Below, piece by piece: positions 47,301-58,827 of a stretch of 64,000 bases of DNA; position 1 is the first letter of the stretch, and every line of letters begins with the position of its first letter. The DNA is taken from contig CAJNDS010002831.1 in NCBI GenBank assembly GCA_905221605.1, positions 62,001 to 126,000 of the forward strand. The letters run 5' to 3'. Under the pieces are notes generated by a model. The model made no database searches. It saw only the letters and a list, made by a program, of their open reading frames with translations, and was not told where the DNA came from. The position numbers and the translations under genes were made by a program. Source of the stretch: Symbiodinium natans (lineage: Eukaryota > Sar > Dinophyceae > Suessiales > Symbiodiniaceae).

Positions 47301-50045
47301 AGGACCTAGCGATCGATGCCATCGCAGTGGGAAGCCTTCCCCTGGCCGAGGGTGCCTCTGCAAATGGGGCGATGTTTGCAGCCCAAGAGTTCGGCAACAT
47401 GCTGGGAGGAGCTGTGGCGCTCGCCGTATCTTCGCAGTCGAGCTACCAAGGCGGATGCCTCTTCGTTGTCGGCTTGTTGGCGTTGGCATTCTTTGGCATA
47501 ACTTGCCGCTTGCACCCTACCGTTGGAGTTCAGGCACGGCGCCCCGACACTGCCAGTCAGCAGTTGTTGGCTTATGTCAGGAGCCTCCGAGAATCCTGTG
47601 TTGGACCAGAGGCCATCCATTTCTGGCTTGGAATGGCTTTTGCACTGTTCCCGAGTGGGACATTACTGCTCAGAGGGCCGCACTGCAAGAGTTGGATGGT
47701 GATGCATTCTCTTGATGACGATTCGGTTGCGTGGGTGGAGTTCGCAGGGAAAACCGTGACAATCTGCACGATGCTGGCGGGAGGCTTCATGAGTTCCGGC
47801 TCCAACCGAAAAAAGTGGGTGGCCATGTCCTACGTCAGCACCATGTGCATCAGCAGCTTCGTGGCTTGGCTGTCGTGGACTGGCGGGAAGTTCTCATTCG
47901 AGACGTGGCTGGGCATCAAGGTGGCGTTTCACTTCGTCCACGGCTTCCACATCGGACCGCAGATGGCGCTGTTCCAGCAGCTCTGCCGGCCTTCCGTGGC
48001 GGCCACGCAGTTTACGATCTTCTGCTGCCTCTGCAACAACGCGGACAGTTGGGGCAAGAGATTTCAAGGCGCCTGGATTGAATCTGATGGATATGCTCGA
48101 ACACTTCTCTGGGAGGTTCCTTTCGTGCTGACCCCACTGGCCATCCTACCTTTCATCGAGCCAGAGAACCTGCACACCGATTGATCGGGCCACGAAGAAT
48201 GTGCACCACCTGCCCAAGAATCTGCACTGCAGGAGGTCAAGGCCGTAGAGCATCGTAGAGCGCAGGGCAGCCGAAGCTGCTGAGAAGTTCAGAATATTTG
48301 TGATTACGTATGATTACCACTGCTATGACTAGCATGATTGTTGTAATTATTTGGCCATGACTGTTCATGACTGTTGTTAACTCGTCGTCATCATGATTAT
48401 TTTCTTGTGATTGAGTTATTTGCGCGGCGGCTTGAGGCTCACAGGGCTGCAAACATAACAGTCACCATGATGTTCTCCTATTAGTCCTTGCGTATTAAAC
48501 ACTAAGGCTTCCCACGTAACTATAGCGAAGGGCCCTTGCCTTTGAACCATGGTTGTCGAGCTTGTGGGAGGTTCGCCCAATAGGGTCCCACGCTTGCCAG
48601 CTCTGGTTCTTGAAGTTCCCGTGGCTGATTTTTGTGCAATGGGAGGGGGTACCTTAAACGCTAGTTAAGCCCTAAGCCCTAAAACCCTAAGCCCAAAGCC
48701 CTAAACCCCAACCCTAAGCCCCAAGCCCTAAATCCTACCTAAGCCCTAAACCCTATAAGCCCAACATGCGAGACTAGGTGCCCTGCAGTGTGTCCGAGAG
48801 GTCAGCGAGGCATGTGGCCAAAAACCCTATAAACCCCGAAGCCCCCGAAACACCCAACCCTTTTCAACGGAAGGCGGCCGCCCCGAGCCTCCCTGCGGCG
48901 AATGCGGCGATCCGGAGTTTGGGTGCGAGCCACTTGGGGCAGCGTGTTCATTGCGGTCGCTGCGCTAAACTGCGGTCCTTTTTGGGGTCCTTAGCATGAG
49001 GTGGCCCCTTTTTGGTTAATAGAGGCACCCAAAAAGGGTCCATCATGTAGAGAACGGAGCATATGGGGTGTAAGGCAAGGCATGAGCCAGCTCCTTGTAA
49101 GGCCTGCCACGAGGTTTAGAGAGCTCTAAGGGGTTTCAGGGAGCTCCGCGTAGGACACCCTCTCTCTTTTTTTGGGGCGCTTCCCCCCGTAACAGCCTAG
49201 AATCCCGAAAAGAGCTTCTGAAGTTCAGCGGCTCCCGAAAGGCATCGAAATAATTTGGGATGTTGCCCCTTATACTAGCAGCCCTTCATCGGGATTCTAG
49301 TACCCCCGCTATAATCATTCGATTAAGGACTGGTAGTATCAGGGGGAACATCCTAAGGGAGAATCTGAGGCTGGGCACGGGTTCTGGCGCACCTGGAGCG
49401 GCCCCTTGGCCTCTTTCTGAGGGTTTTGGACCATCGGCCAACGAGACCCACGTGGGTTTCAGAACTGGCCATGCGCACCCTAGAACTCTCTACCAGCCCA
49501 AGCTCGAAATCCTAAACCCTAGACCCTAAACCTTAAGCCCAAAAATACTATGATTCTAAGCCCAGAAGTCACTTGCAGGATGCAGGTGCAGCGCCAGGAG
49601 CCGGATCAGCACAGCCAGAACCAGCTCCTTGGACCTCACTCCTTCTCTCGAAACCCGGGACCTTCAGAGGCTTGGTGGCCCAGTGGTGCCCTTTGCCCTT
49701 TTTTTGCTTCTGGGTTCCCTTTCATAAAGCACCCAACCCAAAGAAGGGTGCCCTTACAACAATTTGGTTACTGGGCTACCACGGAGGAGTTTTTCTGTGT
49801 CGAAGCCAGCTGGCGCCTGGGGGTCGGGGCTTTGTAGGGCGTCAGGCCCCCCAAAACGTGTGCATGTTCTTGATTCACTACCGAGTACCGAACATGTTTG
49901 TTGTGCTTCCGAGCTTCTGGAAGTTATCTTCTCTTCCCCCCCCCCCCCCCCCCCCCCCCCCCGGAGGTTGCTCGCCGCCGCGCAGTCTGCCGGTGCTTGG
50001 CGTTTTGCGCTGGCCCTGCTGAAGGCCCCAACCGCAGTGAACATC
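41365..50045 (+). CDS. pentatricopeptide-repeat (PPR) protein, many short exons
   Basis: PPR proteins bind RNA, usually in organelles. Each exon codes about one helical repeat with the dinoflagellate Trp-Gln-x-Ala-Leu pattern: ~41365-41426 ([20 protein letters not shown]), ~41760-41850 ([20 protein letters not shown]), ~42441-42530 ([20 protein letters not shown]), 43229-~43320 ([20 protein letters not shown]), ~43795-43850 ([16 protein letters not shown]), ~44686-44790 ([20 protein letters not shown]), 45334-~45410 ([20 protein letters not shown]), 45600-45658 ([20 protein letters not shown]), ~46084-46140 ([17 protein letters not shown]), ~48885-48960 ([17 protein letters not shown]) and 49967-~50045 ([20 protein letters not shown]). 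Introns hold a U6-like gene and an intronless transporter gene. Exon 42441 ends at a GA that fits the start of exon 43229 (RWE|DALHLF). It may continue into the pseudouridine synthase downstream. Individual repeats are convincing; unity of the gene is inferred. Confidence 0.72.
42220..42390. repeat. AT-rich palindromic and CT microsatellite
   Basis: (AT)n palindrome near 42231-42253 and (CT)n at 42347-42362, inside a PPR-gene intron. Confidence 0.85.
45083..45180 (+). ncRNA. U6 snRNA-like sequence, probably a retropseudogene or variant
   Basis: U6 is the catalytic spliceosomal RNA. The 5' stem-loop (CCCTTCGGGG), AGAAGATCAGCATGGCC (with the AGC triad at 45130-45132), the TGCACAAGGATGACGTGCAC internal loop region and AAATCGAGAAGTG all match U6 in order and spacing. 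Two oddities: the invariant ACAGAGA box reads GCAGAGA (45118-45124), and no oligo-T terminator follows; instead there is an A-rich run (AAAGAAAAAAGAAAG, about 45187-45201). Located in a PPR-gene intron, same strand. Identity is secure; function is doubtful. Confidence 0.88.
45206..45318. repeat. telomere-like CCCTAAA array
   Basis: About fifteen near-perfect units right after the U6-like sequence and 16 nt before a PPR exon. Confidence 0.95.
46155..46400. repeat. TTTAGGG/TTGAGGG blocks with two CAAAAAGGG junctions
   Basis: Blocks separated by GC-rich spacers. Junctions GTTCAAAAAGGG at 46293 and GCAAAAAGGG at 46358. Confidence 0.85.
46499..46645 (+). CDS. probable exon, unassigned
   Basis: [20 protein letters not shown] then [19 protein letters not shown] and a stop. 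It lies between PPR exons and the transporter gene; the minus strand is also open. Confidence 0.35.
46991..48184 (+). CDS. AmpG-like major-facilitator transporter, intronless
   Basis: A 397-residue membrane protein of the AmpG/MFS class. Key signs: [17 protein letters not shown] (TM1), [20 protein letters not shown] (end of TM2 and the Arg-rich loop), [20 protein letters not shown] (TM4, the AmpG signature), then [15 protein letters not shown]; several later hydrophobic helices. Compared with AmpG proteins, about 20 residues are missing between PYHF and WLLAPLID, the loop and first part of TM2. The segment may have been deleted, so function is uncertain. No introns, unlike its neighbours; it sits between PPR exons on the same strand and may be a nested retrogene, but I found no spliced-leader relict before it. 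A TAG just upstream (46980-46982) could act as splice acceptor. Substrate unknown. Confidence 0.78.
   Translation: MPFDLDTPWNRLFAFAAFYVIEGIPQGFTETFLPYHFWDSRPWAYKWLLAPLIDIFWTRRRWLFTTQAVMILSLLGLLVLTDLQGSFAEVLGTVFVHNVFSATQDLAIDAIAVGSLPLAEGASANGAMFAAQEFGNMLGGAVALAVSSQSSYQGGCLFVVGLLALAFFGITCRLHPTVGVQARRPDTASQQLLAYVRSLRESCVGPEAIHFWLGMAFALFPSGTLLLRGPHCKSWMVMHSLDDDSVAWVEFAGKTVTICTMLAGGFMSSGSNRKKWVAMSYVSTMCISSFVAWLSWTGGKFSFETWLGIKVAFHFVHGFHIGPQMALFQQLCRPSVAATQFTIFCCLCNNADSWGKRFQGAWIESDGYARTLLWEVPFVLTPLAILPFIEPENLHTD
48185..48880. other. no gene; telomere-like patch
   Basis: AT-rich sequence after the transporter stop, then degenerate CCCTAAG/CCCTAAA units at about 48665-48765. Confidence 0.5.
49255..49356. 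mobile_element. MITE-like element, family B, copy 3 (102 bp)
   Basis: TTGGGATGTTGCCCC at left, complement GGGGGAACATCCTAA at right. The internal part ACTAGCAGCCCTTCATCGGG matches copy 2. Confidence 0.85.
49936..49962. repeat. 27-nt C homopolymer next to an exon
   Basis: Ends 4 nt before the 3' splice site of the PPR exon at 49967, where it would act as an all-C pyrimidine tract. Confidence 0.9.
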
Positions 50046-51169
50046 AAAGGTCCATGTTCCGATGCAGCAATTGGGCCCTAAAGCTACTGAAAGAAGAACC
50101 CCTTTTGAGGCCCAAGTATGCACTATATATGGCAATATATGGGGTACGGGGACCCTTAGGGCCTTAGGGACAGGCATTTCGCAAAACTGCTTCTCTCCGA
50201 CGGTGAACCCTGGACAGGGACCGGAGCAAGATCCCTTCGCAGAGGATGGGGGGCTGGGAAGTTTTTTCGGGGGGCGCTCGCGGGAAGTGAAGGGCAAGCG
50301 CGGAGACACACCTTGGTGTTTAGAAGTACAGAGTGTTCTAGTGTCGAAAGGAATCTCGGGATTCCGAGACTTAGTCCTACTGGAGAGGAGTTCGTGTTCG
50401 GGAGGGAGCATCAAAGGGTTGCAGTGTGCACAGGTGTGCCACATGCTGTCCTTCTACGTCAAGCAGTGACAGAAAAGGGTCTGCCAAAATGATCCCCTTA
50501 GAATGCTTACATAATCATATTCTCAACTACCCCCAAAAAGTATTTAGTTGCGCAGACCACCGTGCTGATCTCAAGAACCCTGGGGTTTGAAGCGGGCGGT
50601 GCGGGCGTCCTCTGCCCAGCACGTGGAAGAGCGGGACCGTGGTAGAAGTGTACTGAGCCGACTGAGCCTTTGGAGCATCTGCCCCCAAAGGCCCCATTTT
50701 GCAGCCCTGTGTGGAGGCTCGGCGGGCGGCCAAGCTGTACCAACTGGGAGGAGAGAATCACTGGCCTACTGGTTCTTAGCACAGCTTATGGGATCATAGA
50801 ATTTAATAGAGGGTCCCCCCGGAGTTTTTATTTTCCCTACAAGAAGCAGTAAGCCACTTGACAGAACATTTCCGGAAGCCAAAATGCCTTCGAGTCTGCG
50901 AGGGGTCTTGAGATGCCTGCTTTTTTTTTTTGTTTGCATGGGTGGCTTTACTCTGTTTTCGTTTCTTTTCAGAAACGGCGGTGCGACGAAGCAAAGCTCT
51001 CGAATCAACCTGCTTGTTCCTTTTGTAGACGTTTGAAAAGAGGTTTCGACATAGAGCAGAGTGCTCTCTCTCTCTGACTCTCGCTTTCTCTACATATACA
51101 CATTGTTTGTTGGTTTGCTTGCTTGTTTTCTTACTATACCTTATTTCGCAATTGGTGGTTATACTGGAA

Positions 51170-51336
51170 GTTGGGCCCTACGAGGACCCGTGCCGATGTC
51201 GGAAGTTGCCGCGATGGAGGGGCGAAGCCTCCCCGAGCTGGCAGCGACCCGGAGCCGTTCTTTTTCAGAGGATCCACTTGCAGAACGATTCAATTCTGTC
51301 TCCCCTCCCGAAAAAGTATCCCAGATAGCCAGATAG
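51170..51336 (+). CDS. probable exon, unassigned
   Basis: GPVPMSEVAAMEGRSLPELA then RSRSFSEDPLAERFNSVSPP, stop at 51336. Coding-like; function unknown. Confidence 0.45.
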
Positions 51337-51714
51337 GGCTTTCGGGGTACCGAATTGCATTAAGACAAGTACTATGCGTGGACCCCCTCTGTTTTTGGAT
51401 GCTGCTTTTTTTTGCTGGTCATCCGTAGGTGTTCTTTTGGGAAGGTCGCGGGTGATGGGTTGCGGCGTGTTGGGTCTGAGATGATGAACAGCTTGAATTT
51501 GGAGCATTTAGGACCTCGGCATGTTCGGAATCAGAAACGGGGCCGGCGATGAGAGCAGTTTTGGGTTTTGGCGCGGCGGGCTTGTGGATTTGTACTGTTT
51601 TTGGGCCGAATCTTGGGCGATACCAGACTCAGTCGGAACTGGGAACAACACATATCCTGGCCGACCCACTGAAGTGGTACAATTTCCCCCCTCCTCCACA
51701 AAGCCTGCTATGCT

Positions 51715-52170
51715 GTGGAAGGGACGGACTTTCTTGATGCTGCTAGCAGCCGAACTGCAACAACAGCAGAAAGGATCAAGCTCCGCAATGCTGAGGCAGT
51801 TCTGTGGTCCCTGGCCGCCGTGGCATCCGATGAGGCATTGCTCCTGCAGGTGCAGAAGGAGACCCGAAGAAAAAATGGAAGCTAAGAAGCTAAGAAGAGA
51901 AGAGAGTCCGAAGTCCTGCAGCCCCAGTCCCTTGCCACCCCCCTTACCTTACCTCCACCCCCTTGAGACTTGGCAAAAAGGAGAAGCAACAAGCAACCGC
52001 TCTGCCGTTGTACGTTGTGGGTCAATCGCCGTCTCATTGGGGAGTTCGCCTCTTTGTGCGTTCAGTTGCGGGCTTTGTCAGGAGATCTGCAGCAGGATCC
52101 TGGGTGGTCAGGTGCGAACCCTGGCAACTTGGCTGCCTGGAAGAGCCACCATGATCCATTCATACACCTG
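51715..52170 (+). CDS. two exons of an unrecognised helical protein
   Basis: 51715-~51878 (TAERIKLRNAEAVLWSLAAV then LLLQVQKETRRKNG) and ~52010-52170 (LWVNRRLIGEFASLCVQLRA then LQQDPGWSGANPGN). Both read as real protein. They lie between the PPR and pseudouridine synthase parts and may be the linker of one gene. Confidence 0.5.
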
Positions 52171-52331
52171 AGGTTATGCCTGGTTCTAGCATCGCACTAC
52201 AAGGCGTCAAGCCTCAGTTGTGCAGTCATGAGCCACGACCCAAAAGGCATAACAAAAAGGTTGAAAGAGGCTCAGACACCCTAGCCCTGGCATCCGCACT
52301 TTCGCTGCTTCTTTTCCCTCTACTCTAAACG

Positions 52332-52589
52332 ATGGGTACCTCGGGGACCAAGTGTCGGATCAGCAACCTGGTGCCGCCAAAGGAGACCCCGAGTCTGGGG
52401 AACGTGGCTTGGGCCCTGGCGACGAAGCCCCCGAGAGACCGGAGGTTGAATGAGGTGCCACTTGGCGGCCGTTATTTCGGCGAGCTACGGAAAGGGAAAT
52501 CAGTAGCACTTTTTCAAGGGAAGAGTGGTGCGTGGTGGTTTTCCGCAGCTTCTAAGCTGTGGCCAAATTCCGTGGCCCTCAAGCCTTAA
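52332..52589 (+). CDS. open frame of 85 codons, doubtful
   Basis: Starts MGTSGTKCRISNLVPPKETP. Mildly coding-like; no motif. Confidence 0.25.
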   Translation: MGTSGTKCRISNLVPPKETPSLGNVAWALATKPPRDRRLNEVPLGGRYFGELRKGKSVALFQGKSGAWWFSAASKLWPNSVALKP

Positions 52590-52789
52590 GCCCTAATTCG
52601 TGGCCTGCGTGTGAATTGTGCAGTTGCGCCCTCTAGGATCTAGTGGATATACCTTTTACCTGTTTGTGGCTCCTGTTTCTGTTGCGAAGCAATTCTGGCG
52701 CTGAAATAGCAGGCTGAGAGCTCCATAGGCCCGGTGAACTCTTCTCTCCTTCAGATTTGCTGATGCTGCTCTGGGATGTTCAGGTCGTC

Positions 52790-53257
52790 CGGGCGTGAAG
52801 AAGTTAGTCAGTTCGATCGAATCCTTGCCTGCCGTGTGCGATGTGCGAGGGCCGAGGGCCGTGGGCAAAAAGGTGGTCAAACTAAGGAGTGCAACGCTAA
52901 AGCATTCCAGGATGTCAGACACGTGCATTCTGTCCATCACCCATGAAATGGCCGAAGGCCATTGGGGAGGTTCTTGGGCCCCACTCCACTCAAGCACTTC
53001 TATTCGCACTTCTATTCAGTGGGGGAGGTACACCCCCCTTTCTTGGGGAATCTTTTGGAAATTCCGCACTCTCAAGAAGGCTCTAAACTTTGTTGAAGTG
53101 TGTCGCGTGTCGCCCAACGCAAAAAATAAGTGCAAGTGTCGAGGATGGCCCAGATCCTCCGAGAGCTGCTGGGGCGGTCCACGACGCTGCCCCGCCAAGC
53201 GCCCCCCTCCGCGCCCCCCGGGCACAGACTCGCGATCTCTTTCTTGGGGCAGAAGTA
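52790..53257 (+). CDS. two probable exons, unassigned
   Basis: ~52790-52960 (GVKKLVSSIESLPAVCDVRG then KKVVKLRSATLKHSRM) and ~53138-53257 (MAQILRELLGRSTTLPRQAP). A minus-strand frame also covers the first. Family not recognised. Confidence 0.35.
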
Positions 53258-53552
53258 GGTTGAAGTAGGGTTTAGGGCTTAAGGGTTGTTGAGGATAGGG
53301 AGCCCTAAGCCCTAAGCCCTCAATGGCCCTACGAAGCCCATAAAGCCCCAACAAAAGCCCTAGCTCATCCCCCGACAGAGGCTTGTTTTCAGAAATGGTA
53401 GAGGGCTCCGAAGTCCTTCCCTTCTTTCTGAAGAGGCAGCCCAAGGGCCCCCCTAACTCGGCTTCCCATATGATATGTTTAAAGGTTTAGGGTTTATTTG
53501 ATTTAGGGCTTAGGGTTTAGGGTTTAGGGTTCAGGGGTGTCGATATGGACAT

Positions 53553-53702
53553 GTGAGGTTCGTCGTCATGGCGGAGGCGGTGCTGGCCACCCTTTGGGCC
53601 GGACATGTGCTCGAGCTTGGCATCGGAGGCGGCGCGCAGGTCGGGGAGGCCGGGCTGTGGGGGGTGATACACCTCGTGTACGCTGTACAGCCAGCTGCAG
53701 GG
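53553..53702 (+). CDS. possible exon, unassigned
   Basis: MAEAVLATLWAGHVLELGIG then QVGEAGLWGVIHLVYAVQPA, following a TTTAGGG block and running into another. Confidence 0.35.
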
Positions 53703-54285
53703 TTTGGGGTTAGGAGGGGAAAAGGGGGTTTAGGGTTTAGGGCTAAGTAGGGTGATAGAGGCGGTCTGGGGGGGGGGGGGCGGGGAGGATCCTAAGGGGG
53801 CATGGGGGCTTGGGCCCAATCTGACTTTAGAGAGTGTGCTGTCCCACTTGGGCGGCTGGGTACCCAAATTTCTGCCCCAACCAGGGGAGGGGAAAAGGTT
53901 TTGCACATAGTGCACCCATGGCCGTCTGTTCGTTTCATGTTGGGCGTCTTTTGGATTTCGGAGCCCCTCAAAAGGCGGCAACCAAAAAGACAACGACCTG
54001 AACTCGACATGCTCTAAGAACTCGAGAGGGGTTGCAGAGGTTCATGCTGGAGATGGCTAAGTCATCCCAGAGAGGTGCTGAGATCACTGGGGCGGGCGCT
54101 GGACGCTGGCAGCTGCACCCGGAACATCCTGCCAAGCCTCCCCACGGTCACAGAGGACGATGGGCCTTGCATATAGGCTTCAGGCAGCTGCTTGAACCGT
54201 TTTCTAGTGTCGAAATTGCAGGGGTTCATGTCAGGGAGACAGGGTAACGCATCCTGCCCCATGAAGCCGAACCGTTGTACTCCAG

Positions 54286-57200
54286 AGGAGGCGCCGTCTT
54301 CCTTGCCGCGGAATGTGTGGAGCTTCAGGGATGGCATGGTGCTGCTGAAGCCCGACGGCTGGCAGATCTACGACAAGGTGCTCTGGATAGTAGGAGTCAG
54401 GTTAGGATTCGCAGGGGATAGTATGATTTTCGATTCCCAAGAAAGTGAGCTGCATTCTCAACTGCGGTTGATTCTTGGAAGCATTCGAGGAACGCCAGTG
54501 AAAGTCTCAGCAATGAAGCTGTAGACGACATGGAATGAAGAAGGACCTTGCGAGAATCAGTTGAGCCGAAGCTCGCCAAGACCCCCGAGCGGTCACCGGT
54601 GACTACGCCCGAGCACGGTCACACCCGGTCATACCGAGTCATGCCCGGTCGTGCCCTCTCATACCCGGGCATACCCGGGCATACCCACACCCAATCAGAC
54701 CCGGTCATCCCGTCCCGTGGATTTGAGAAAGAGCAGAGACCCCAAAGATGAAGCGAATTCGAGTGCAAAAGTACGGAACAGGTGCAAGACACCGAATTCA
54801 ACCCGAAACCTCGCCTTGCAGGTAGGTATCATAGGAGTCACCCGCACACCCCACATCACTACATCTTAGAAACCGCGCCACAAAAGAAACCACATGAAAA
54901 CTGTCTCCAAAGGCCCGAGCTAGCTCTCCATCCTGCCTTTCGGAACTCCTCCTCCTCCTCCTCTTCCTCTTCCCCGCCAACAAAAAAGGGCGACGAAGAA
55001 GAAGAAGAAGAAGAAGAAGAAGAAGAAGAAGAAGAAGAAGAAGAAGAAGAAGAAGAAGAAGAAGAAGCAGCAAAGGGCCATCCATCCCATGCATCCGTTT
55101 TCTTGACTCAGGTCGAGGTTGCCTCCGATCCTGGCGGCCCGCGGCTCCGTGGCAACTTCTCAGCTTTTTGGGGGTCCCAGTGGCCTCGGCGGCGGCACCC
55201 GCTCCCTGCAGACGCCTGGCGAACTTTTAAGGTCTTAGTGGGCTCACAACATCGCTCACCCCGCCCGGCAAAAAAAGATCACGCTACCAATTCAACTTGA
55301 GCTGCGCCTACAGGCCCTGACACTCTGAAAGACGTTTTCAGAGAAAGTGATGAGTTTTGTCATCCACGCAAACACAAGGTCACAAGGTGCAGCTGCAATT
55401 ACCTTGCAAAACCACAGAGGAATGACCGGTTTCTATGGCTGCGACAGCTGTCATGAAGCCCGAGAGCACCTGCACTCGACCATGCTCAGAACCTTTTCAG
55501 TGAACCACTCAGCCGTGAAGACCAATCTCAAACATGATGCCGACCCTCTTGTTCGGGTTGTAGCTTTAAAAGGTCTTAGTCCCAGAACCCCTGTGAACAT
55601 ACTCTAAGCCCTAGCCCCCAAAGCCCCAAGCCCCCGCAAAAAGAGACCTGGAACTCAAGGACCTCTCCTGCAACTGTGGGTTCCTCCATCGCCTGGACGT
55701 GCCGAGCTTTCCGGCTGACCCGGAAGCTCCTTCTGTGTGTTGTGCTGTCAACCCCTGTTTTGCGAAAACTGTTGTGGTCCCTATATAATACCCCTCTAAG
55801 GCCTTTTTGGGGGGACTTTGGGTGGCCTTGGGAACAGGGCTGTCCCTACGCCAGCCCAAAAGGGCCCCAAGCTTCCCTATGCCGCCGCCACAACCTGCAA
55901 GTCTTTGTCCCACTGCGGAAGCCTAAGGTTCCGGTCTCATCCTGGCCGCCAGCTCCTACCAGATGCCTTTCGGACTTCTTATTTTCCAAGATTATTCATT
56001 TATTTTGTTTGTTTTTTTTTTTTTGGGGGGGGGTGTATCTTGAGTGTTGACAGTTTTTTCTCGCAAGCGCACGGGGGCTTCACGGCGGGCCGAGCTGCGA
56101 CAGATGGGAGGGCAGGCGCGTTCGCTTCTGAGGTACTACGAGCTGCGCCGGCAGCTGGCCGTCGGGTCTCTTCACCGGGCCCGGTGTTTGTTTGAGAGTT
56201 TACAGGGCTTCATCGGGTTTGGGGTAGACTTTCGGTGGCTTACGTGTGGAGTGCAACAGTGAAGATTGTGCCTGCCATGCACAAACTATAGGGGGTTTTA
56301 AGTTTAGAGGGCAAACGGCCTCTGACTTCACCGAGATGCGACCCGACTCTTAGCCCTGCAGCCCTTTCGTTAAGAGCCCTGGCAAGTTCGCAAAGAAGCC
56401 GATAAGGAATCTCGAGGTAACAATGACCCTACAAAAAAGGTACCTAAGCCCTCCCTAAACCCTAAAACCCTAAGCCCGGTTTCCTCCACACATCACGAAG
56501 CAGGTTTGTATGTATGGGGATTTTGTATTTTGTGTGATGTTGGGATGTGCAGTTGACAATAATGAGATGGCCGGTTGTGATAACAGGCTTTACAAGGTAC
56601 TCGTCTGGGTTGATCGGGTTTGTGGATTGATCCTTTATTGGTGTAGCTGTTTTGGGTGATGTTGTTTTCGTTGACCAACAAACGGAGACGAGCACCCATG
56701 CACCCAGTCCGACAAAAAAACCCGAGCCCTGCGCAGGAGTATGCGGTCCTCAGCCACGGCTGGGTCCCCGGCCGCACGGAGATCGGAGCCCCGGTACGGT
56801 GGTCGTCCGCGAGCGCAGCCTGGACTTACTTTGTGCTTTTGGGTTTGCTCTGGGGGCTTGGTTTAGGTTTGGGGTTGGGGTTTAGGGTTTAGGTTTTAGA
56901 GGTTCGCCCTATAAGCCCTAAAACACTATAAACCCTAGAGGCTCAGGATATTGGGGATTTACGACCTGTGGGGCTTAGTGCAGAGGAAGTCAAAGGTGCA
57001 GGGTCCGGATGCTGGGTGTCTAGGACGCTAGGAGGGTTTAGATTTTTACAGCCCTTGCTTCCAAGCTTGTTCTTTTGTTTTATCTGAGGCTTTTTGTGCA
57101 TTTTGACGTTTAGGGCCAGGGTTTTTTGTGTTCGATTTCGATCTCCCCCCTCGAACATCCTCGAACCCTAGAAGCCCTGAACTCCAAAGACCGCATAGTT

Positions 57201-57891
57201 AGAGCCATCCGAGAAACGCCCTTGGGATCACCGACCGCCCCGGGCTGGGGGGTTTATACAGGAAAGTTTACCTAAACCCTAAACCCTGAACCCTGAACCC
57301 TGAACCCTGAACCCTAAACCCTAAACCCTAAACCCTAAACCCATCAATAGGGTTGCAGGAATGGTTATGACTAGGCTGTCCTTCTTCATGGGAGCTGCGC
57401 GCTTTTTGGTGGCCCCCCCAAAAAGCCAAGGTCGCGCGGCAGGAGCTCACCAAGGTCACGAAAGGAGGCTGGCCCGCCAAGACCTACCTCCTTGCTCGTG
57501 CGTGCCTTGGCAGGCAGTGGATCCCCCTCCCCCTCCCTAAAACAGCTAAAATGCCCCGCCCGCCGCCTCCAAAGACCCCACAATCCTCCTGGCTTTTGGA
57601 GGGACCAGAGGGGCGAGTTCAGCAAACTCAGATGGGCGTTGAGGGTTCGGGGGGCCGAAGCAACGTAAGACGTGCTGTTTCTTGCCTCCACCTCGCGATC
57701 GGAAGGCCTTAGGGTCGAGGTTGCGCGCTTGCCCCCACGGATGTGGACGGGACATACTTTGCATGCGGATGTCATCGGATGTCCTTGCTTTCGGCTTCTG
57801 GGAATGGTTGCAGTGACCTGACGAGATTGGGTGCGTGGAGGGGTCGTGCGCACGTGCAGGCGGCTCCCTCTCTTGCTCTCTCTCTGTGGGC

Positions 57892-57944
<53 letters not shown>

Positions 57945-58794
57945 TGGGTGTGTGTGTGTGTGTGGTGTGGGTGTGTGCGGGTGTGTGTGTGTGCGGGTGT
58001 GCGGGTGTGTGCGGGTGCGGGTGCGGGTGCGTGTGCGGGTGCGGGTGCGGGTGCGGGTGCGGGTGCGGGTGCGGGTGCGGGTGCGGGTGCGGGTGCGGGT
58101 GCGGGTGCGGGTGCGGGTGCGGGTGCGCGTGCGTGCGTGCGTGGGTGGGTGGGTGGGTGGGTGGGTGGGTGTGTGGGTGTGTGTGTGTGTGTGTGTGTGT
58201 CTTTGTGTCTTTGTGTCTTTGTGTCTTTGTGTCTTTGTGTCTTTGTGTCTTTGTGTCTTTGTGTCTTTGTGTCTCTGTGTCTCTGTGTCTCTGTGTCTCT
58301 GTGTCTCTGTGTCTCTGTGTCTCTGTGTCTCGGTGTCTCGGTGTCTCTGTGTCTCTGTGTCTCTGTGTCTCTGTGTCTCTGTGTCTCTGTGTCTCTGTGT
58401 GTGTGTGCGCGCGCAAATCCGAAGCCCTTGCGCCCTCTAAGCCCCAAGTAGGTCATCTGGGGCGACCCAAAAAATGAAGACAATTCAGAGAGCCGACCAG
58501 GCTTGGCGCCCCGAAGCCCTCCACCCTAAACCCACGAAAGTCTCAGGCACTTGGCCGCCGAAGGCCTTGCCCTGACTTTGCTGGACGTCCGCATCCAGAC
58601 GGATGCTTGGCCCGTGGCTTTTGGGCTTCTGGCACTCTTCGAGCTGGTTTTATTGGTTAAGTGTTTATAAGGGTTCGGGGTTTCAGGGCTTATCAAACAA
58701 GCGCTAGTCCAGAAGCAAAGAAAAGAGGGTTCAGGTTCAAGGGGCTAGGGAAAGTGCTGAATGGAGGGTTCTCAGGGTTCTCGGGGGGGGGCGG

Positions 58795-58827
<33 letters not shown>

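Noticed and set aside
54782..55300. Poly-Glu protein
   Set aside because: The (GAA)n tract lies in the intron between the KPxG and HRLD exons, and the flanking frame shows no domain.
57743..58483. Frames of 200-365 codons rich in Cys-Val, His-Thr or Arg-Asp
   Set aside because: Produced by the composite microsatellite in an inferred pseudouridine synthase intron.
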